From NCBI RefSeq assembly GCF_964187635.1, contig NZ_CAXLMO010000012.1, forward strand, positions 1 to 56,554: a DNA stretch of 56,554 bases, written 5' to 3'. Under the pieces are notes generated by a model. The model ran no database searches. It was given only the letters and a program-made list of their open reading frames with translations, and was not told the origin of the DNA. The translations under genes and the position numbers were made by a program. This DNA comes from Seribacter sulfatis. Its GTDB lineage: Bacteria; Verrucomicrobiota; Verrucomicrobiia; Opitutales; Seribacteraceae. Position 1 is the first letter of the stretch, and every line of letters begins with the position of its first letter. Shown here in pieces: positions 53,178-56,554 of this stretch.

Positions 53178-56100
53178 ATGCGAAATTTTTTAATTAACAA
53201 ACAGTCACTACTTCCTATGAAGCAAGCCACTAAGTCTAATAATACTTCTAAATCATTCAGCTGGGTCTTTCCGACCCTGTTCGGAGTCCTGCTCTCCCTG
53301 CCCATTGAGCGAACGCTTGAAGCTGCCGTCGAGGGAGGTGCTCTAGTCAAGGGGGATGCACTTTCAGATGGTACAACCGTGATACCGGAAGCCAGTGCCA
53401 CATCGAAAGCGATCAAATGGACCACGGCTGACTTGGATCCCAGTATTTTCGACCATAACTCGTCCACTCCCAGCCGTTTGAAGGTGAAAGCAGCAGGCGA
53501 TTACTTCCTCGCTTTTACCGGTCCAATTCTTCAGCAGGCAAAAACTGCTGATAAGCGCTCGCAGGTTCACTTCTTTGTGAAGAAAAATGGCAGTACCACA
53601 ATACAGGCAGGAACCGCTCGTTCTACTTATGTCAGGCATGACTCAGATCATACTGAAAGCAGTGGTCACATGCACTTGCTTCTCCCCAGTTTATCCGCAA
53701 ATGATTATGTCGAAATTTATGCTAAGTGTTTTGACAATGCCGCTCAAAATTCGGTCAAATTAGGAACTGCTTCTCTATTCTTGGAAAAAATTGCTTCTTC
53801 CCGGACCATTTTTTCTGCTACCGCCACAAGATTGGTTGCGGGTACGAATTTGAATCCAAATACTGCTTCGGCCTTACAGTGGACTCAGGAAGTTGCTGAT
53901 TCTGGCTTTACGCACAGTAATTCATCGAATAGTCACAACATTACTATAGCGAATGCGGGTAAGTACCTTGTATTTGCCAATGTACCCCTCAGCGGTGCGG
54001 TTGGCAGAGGATCCCCTCAAATGATCCCTAAGCTGGATGGTGTTCAAGTTTCTGGTGGTTTTGCCTCCCAAGGATACATTCGTAATACGGATGCAACGAC
54101 CAAGTCATCGATACATTGGGTTGGCTTGGTACAGACTTCATCTGCCAATCAAGTCCTCACATTTGATCTTGGTAAGCGGGCGGCTGGTGGAACATTAACC
54201 GTACCGACTAATGAAAAAGCATCGGTCTTCATTGAGAAGCTGTCCAATGCCAACAATCTTTTCTCAGCTCGTGCCACTCAGCTTTCGACCGGTGACAATT
54301 GGAATGCCGTAGGCGAAGTGAAATGGGCCACGCAGGAATCGATTGATGCAGCGAAATTTACTCACTCCGCCTCTTCCAACGCCCACCAAGTTTCAGTTGA
54401 TGGGGATGGTGACTATCTTCTCTTGTATTCTGATGGATTAACTGGTTCGGTTGCGAGAGTGAACCCCAAAATGGTGGTTCGTGTCAACGGAACTGACATC
54501 GCAGGTGCGGAAGTTTCTTCGCATTATCAAAGAGCTGATAGCGGACATAACTACTCTTCCGGTGCTTTGGTTACCGTTTTAAATGGCTTGAAGGCAAATG
54601 ATGTCATCACGGTCGGGGTATCAGTAGAAGCCACATCCGGAACGGTGAATGATCATGTGGCGGGTCGTCTTGTACTGATTAAGAAACCCACCCTGCCCGC
54701 TCCGACTATAACGATTGCTCAAACATCGGGATCCTCTCCCATTTCAGCCAGTGTTACTTTTAAACAGGATGGTTCCAATGTATCAGTAACCGGATTTACT
54801 GCTTCCGATATTGTAGTTAACAATGCCACAATCGCGAATTTCTCGGGTTCTGGACATACCTACACTTTCAATGTTGTGCCCACCACCTATCCGGCGATTA
54901 TCAATGTAACTATTCCCGCTGGATCAGCGGCAACCGGTGGCGGTGCTCAAACCGGTATTGGCACTGCTCTTACCCAGTTCCGTGACTTGGTTACCGACGA
55001 CAATTCTCTTGCCTTATATCTACCCTTTGATGAAGGCACAGGTACGATTACCAAGGATCGTTCATCAAGTGGTAAGGATGGTACTCTCGGAGGTAATCCA
55101 ACTTGGGTAGCGGGTAAGAGAGGGTATGCACTTGAATTGGATGGAACGGGAGATCAGGTTGATGTAGATGGTTTCAAAGGTGTGGTCGGTAACGGTCCGA
55201 TAACTGTAGCTTTGTGGTTTAAATCCACATACAACAATACAACCGCTCAACAATCTTTTGTCAGCTGGGGTGTGAATGGAGGTGGTTTGAGATACACATT
55301 GAACTTTGATGGAGGAAAAATTCGTTTAGACAACGCCGGTGGTGCTGCGACCACTAATGCATCTTATGCCGACGGTTTGTGGCATCATTTGGTTACAATC
55401 AAATCAAACAACGGTAACCTTGGTAATGTTGTTCATTATGTGGACGGCGTTGTATCTGCAAATGGAGGTGCCGGTGGTTCAACCTTTAACCTTAGAGAAA
55501 GTGCAAATTTCACTATCGGAGGGGACCGCACGGGTGGAGGCAGAATTAATTTTATAGGAACGATTGACGATTTCCGACTCTACAGCAAAGAGCTAAATGC
55601 TACCGCTGTTTCCGCGTTGTATGCAAGCGGAGCGGGTGAGGGATACTATACCTCAACCATTCCAACCCTAACCGTGGATGAATATGCGAATTCTAGTCCC
55701 GTTCCGGTGAGTGTTACTTTTAAACGCGGTGGATCCAATCTTCCCGTTGCCGGCTTTGCATCCAGTGACATTAGCGTAAGCGGTGGTTCAGTTAGTAATT
55801 TCAGTTCTTCCGGAGGTGGAGGTCATACTTACACTTTTAAGGTAACCCCTACTACTTTTCCATCTACAGTAACGGTTACGATTCCCAAAGGAGCGGCCGC
55901 AGGTGGTGGTGGAGTGTATCAAAATGATGTGGTCAGTAAGAGCTTTCTTGCCTCTTATCCGGCTTCTTTTTCTACCACGACTCTGGGGGATGTTGAAATG
56001 TGGTATGATGCATCGGATTTAAATGCAGATGGTACGACCGATACGGGCTACAGTACGGGAAATGCGGTGAATTCATGGAGTGATAAGTCGGGTAATGGGT

Positions 56101-56554
56101 ATCACTTGACCAAAGCAGGAGATCCCACATGGGCCTCTCAAAATGGACTGGGCGTAGTGAATTTTGACGGGAATGATGCCTACTATTCAGCGAATGAATG
56201 GGGTGGAAAGCGGAAATTCACCATGTTTTCGATTTCCCGTTATACCCATTCCACCGATACCAATCGGGTTATATCAGACCGCACTCATAACTGGTTATTT
56301 GGATACCATGGCGGAAATATGAATAAATGGTATTTTAATGGATGGTTAACGGATAATGCTAATGGAAAAGACACTAAGTTTCACCTGCATGTGGCTTCGA
56401 TGTCAGACGACGATCAGGGAAATACTTTTTACGATGGCGCTCGAGTGGGAGCAGTAAATGGAAATGGGGCTCATAACACCACCTATTTACCCAGGAGTTT
56501 ACAGTTTGGTGGACAGGGAACGAATTCCGAATTTTCCAAATGTGAAATTGCAGA
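53178..56554 (+). CDS. Giant secreted modular protein: C1q-like repeats, Ig-like and LamG domains (3'-partial)
   Basis: The frame is open for 1125 codons and runs off the right edge. The N-terminus has basic residues, then a hydrophobic signal-like segment (about 29-41). Next come three similar modules of about 145 residues (roughly 60-202, 203-353, 357-503). Each begins FSA.AT.L..G or similar, contains an AGDY/AGKY/DGDY strand and an NG loop, and ends in (F/V).(E/I)K; they look like C1q/TNF-type jelly rolls. An Ig-like domain (about 509-592), a LamG lectin-like domain (615-815, LPFDEGTGT ... GTIDDFRLYSKEL), a second Ig-like domain (829-905) and a second concanavalin-like domain (from about 938, MWYDASDLNADG) follow. 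Likely cell-surface or adhesive. A second ATG at 53217 is an alternative start. Confidence 0.85.
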   Translation, partial: MRNFLINKQSLLPMKQATKSNNTSKSFSWVFPTLFGVLLSLPIERTLEAAVEGGALVKGDALSDGTTVIPEASATSKAIKWTTADLDPSIFDHNSSTPSRLKVKAAGDYFLAFTGPILQQAKTADKRSQVHFFVKKNGSTTIQAGTARSTYVRHDSDHTESSGHMHLLLPSLSANDYVEIYAKCFDNAAQNSVKLGTASLFLEKIASSRTIFSATATRLVAGTNLNPNTASALQWTQEVADSGFTHSNSSNSHNITIANAGKYLVFANVPLSGAVGRGSPQMIPKLDGVQVSGGFASQGYIRNTDATTKSSIHWVGLVQTSSANQVLTFDLGKRAAGGTLTVPTNEKASVFIEKLSNANNLFSARATQLSTGDNWNAVGEVKWATQESIDAAKFTHSASSNAHQVSVDGDGDYLLLYSDGLTGSVARVNPKMVVRVNGTDIAGAEVSSHYQRADSGHNYSSGALVTVLNGLKANDVITVGVSVEATSGTVNDHVAGRLVLIKKPTLPAPTITIAQTSGSSPISASVTFKQDGSNVSVTGFTASDIVVNNATIANFSGSGHTYTFNVVPTTYPAIINVTIPAGSAATGGGAQTGIGTALTQFRDLVTDDNSLALYLPFDEGTGTITKDRSSSGKDGTLGGNPTWVAGKRGYALELDGTGDQVDVDGFKGVVGNGPITVALWFKSTYNNTTAQQSFVSWGVNGGGLRYTLNFDGGKIRLDNAGGAATTNASYADGLWHHLVTIKSNNGNLGNVVHYVDGVVSANGGAGGSTFNLRESANFTIGGDRTGGGRINFIGTIDDFRLYSKELNATAVSALYASGAGEGYYTSTIPTLTVDEYANSSPVPVSVTFKRGGSNLPVAGFASSDISVSGGSVSNFSSSGGGGHTYTFKVTPTTFPSTVTVTIPKGAAAGGGGVYQNDVVSKSFLASYPASFSTTTLGDVEMWYDASDLNADGTTDTGYSTGNAVNSWSDKSGNGYHLTKAGDPTWASQNGLGVVNFDGNDAYYSANEWGGKRKFTMFSISRYTHSTDTNRVISDRTHNWLFGYHGGNMNKWYFNGWLTDNANGKDTKFHLHVASMSDDDQGNTFYDGARVGAVNGNGAHNTTYLPRSLQFGGQGTNSEFSKCEIA

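Noticed and set aside
53123..53639. Minus-strand open frames near the start of the giant gene
   Set aside because: The plus-strand frame here shows a signal-like segment and repeated modules and stays open for over 1100 codons; the opposite frames have neither starts in context nor domains.
1..56554. tRNA, rRNA, riboswitch, transposase, integrase or attachment sites
   Set aside because: I looked in the gaps between genes and saw no cloverleaf-like sequence, conserved RNA core, inverted-repeat-bounded element or recombinase gene. A covariance-model scan would be needed to exclude small RNAs.

Overview
The window looks like chromosomal DNA of a marine-type Verrucomicrobium, most likely of the Opitutae/Puniceicoccales kind. 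This placement is inferred from gene content: alternative complex III with a CcoNO-type module, a DUF2851 protein, a sulfatase remnant, a very large C1q/Ig/LamG surface protein and a large FAD-dependent oxidoreductase, all in AT-rich DNA. Most genes have no Shine-Dalgarno sequence, and GTG and TTG starts are common. I recognised no tRNA, rRNA, CRISPR array, insertion sequence or prophage.

Layout. 1-3.0 kb: a thiamin cluster, with thiH (entering from the left edge), a ThiF/MoeB-rhodanese fusion and thiD. 3.0-5.3 kb, minus strand: ruvA, dapB and dapA. 5.4-12.0 kb, plus strand: lepA, signal peptidase I, malQ and an MsbA-like ABC exporter. 12.0-14.1 kb: a small M50 protease, a HAD phosphatase and about 1 kb of decayed DNA holding a sulfatase pseudogene and a membrane-protein remnant. 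14.1-14.9 kb: a DjlA-like co-chaperone.

14.9-30.9 kb, minus strand: the centrepiece, a run of closely spaced or overlapping genes. Read in transcription order it gives ActA-ActB-ActC-ActD-ActE-ActF (alternative complex III, quinol:cytochrome c oxidoreductase), a small membrane protein, a CcoN-like protein, a CcoO-like cytochrome with a fused second cytochrome c domain, and a further membrane cytochrome c. A TolC / HlyD / FtsX-permease / LolD-type ATPase export system follows. By eye alignment the CcoN-like protein has lost both axial histidines of the low-spin heme, one CuB histidine and the active-site tyrosine. Its CcoO partner has Cys where the heme-ligating Met should be. ActA carries a pair of EF-hand-like calcium loops between its second and third heme motifs. 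This is the best candidate here for an undescribed system: a complex III apparently joined to a degenerate or re-purposed oxidase module.

31.1-36.6 kb, plus strand: an FAD oxidoreductase, a coiled-coil membrane protein, a tiny lipoprotein, rsmI and a Ppx/GppA phosphatase. 36.7-39.0 kb, minus strand: a GH13 debranching enzyme. 39.1-47.2 kb, plus strand: mnmA, three unrecognised small genes, then sucA-sucB-lpd (2-oxoglutarate dehydrogenase). 47.3-51.9 kb, minus strand: a putative anti-sigma protein with its ECF sigma factor, a sugar isomerase-like TIM barrel, and a DUF2851/NYN-domain pair. 52-56.6 kb, plus strand: fabD, then a giant secreted modular protein that runs off the right edge.

Functionally, the window combines core metabolism (thiamin, lysine/cell wall, TCA cycle, glycogen turnover), quinol oxidation with abundant c-type cytochromes, and envelope export and surface proteins.
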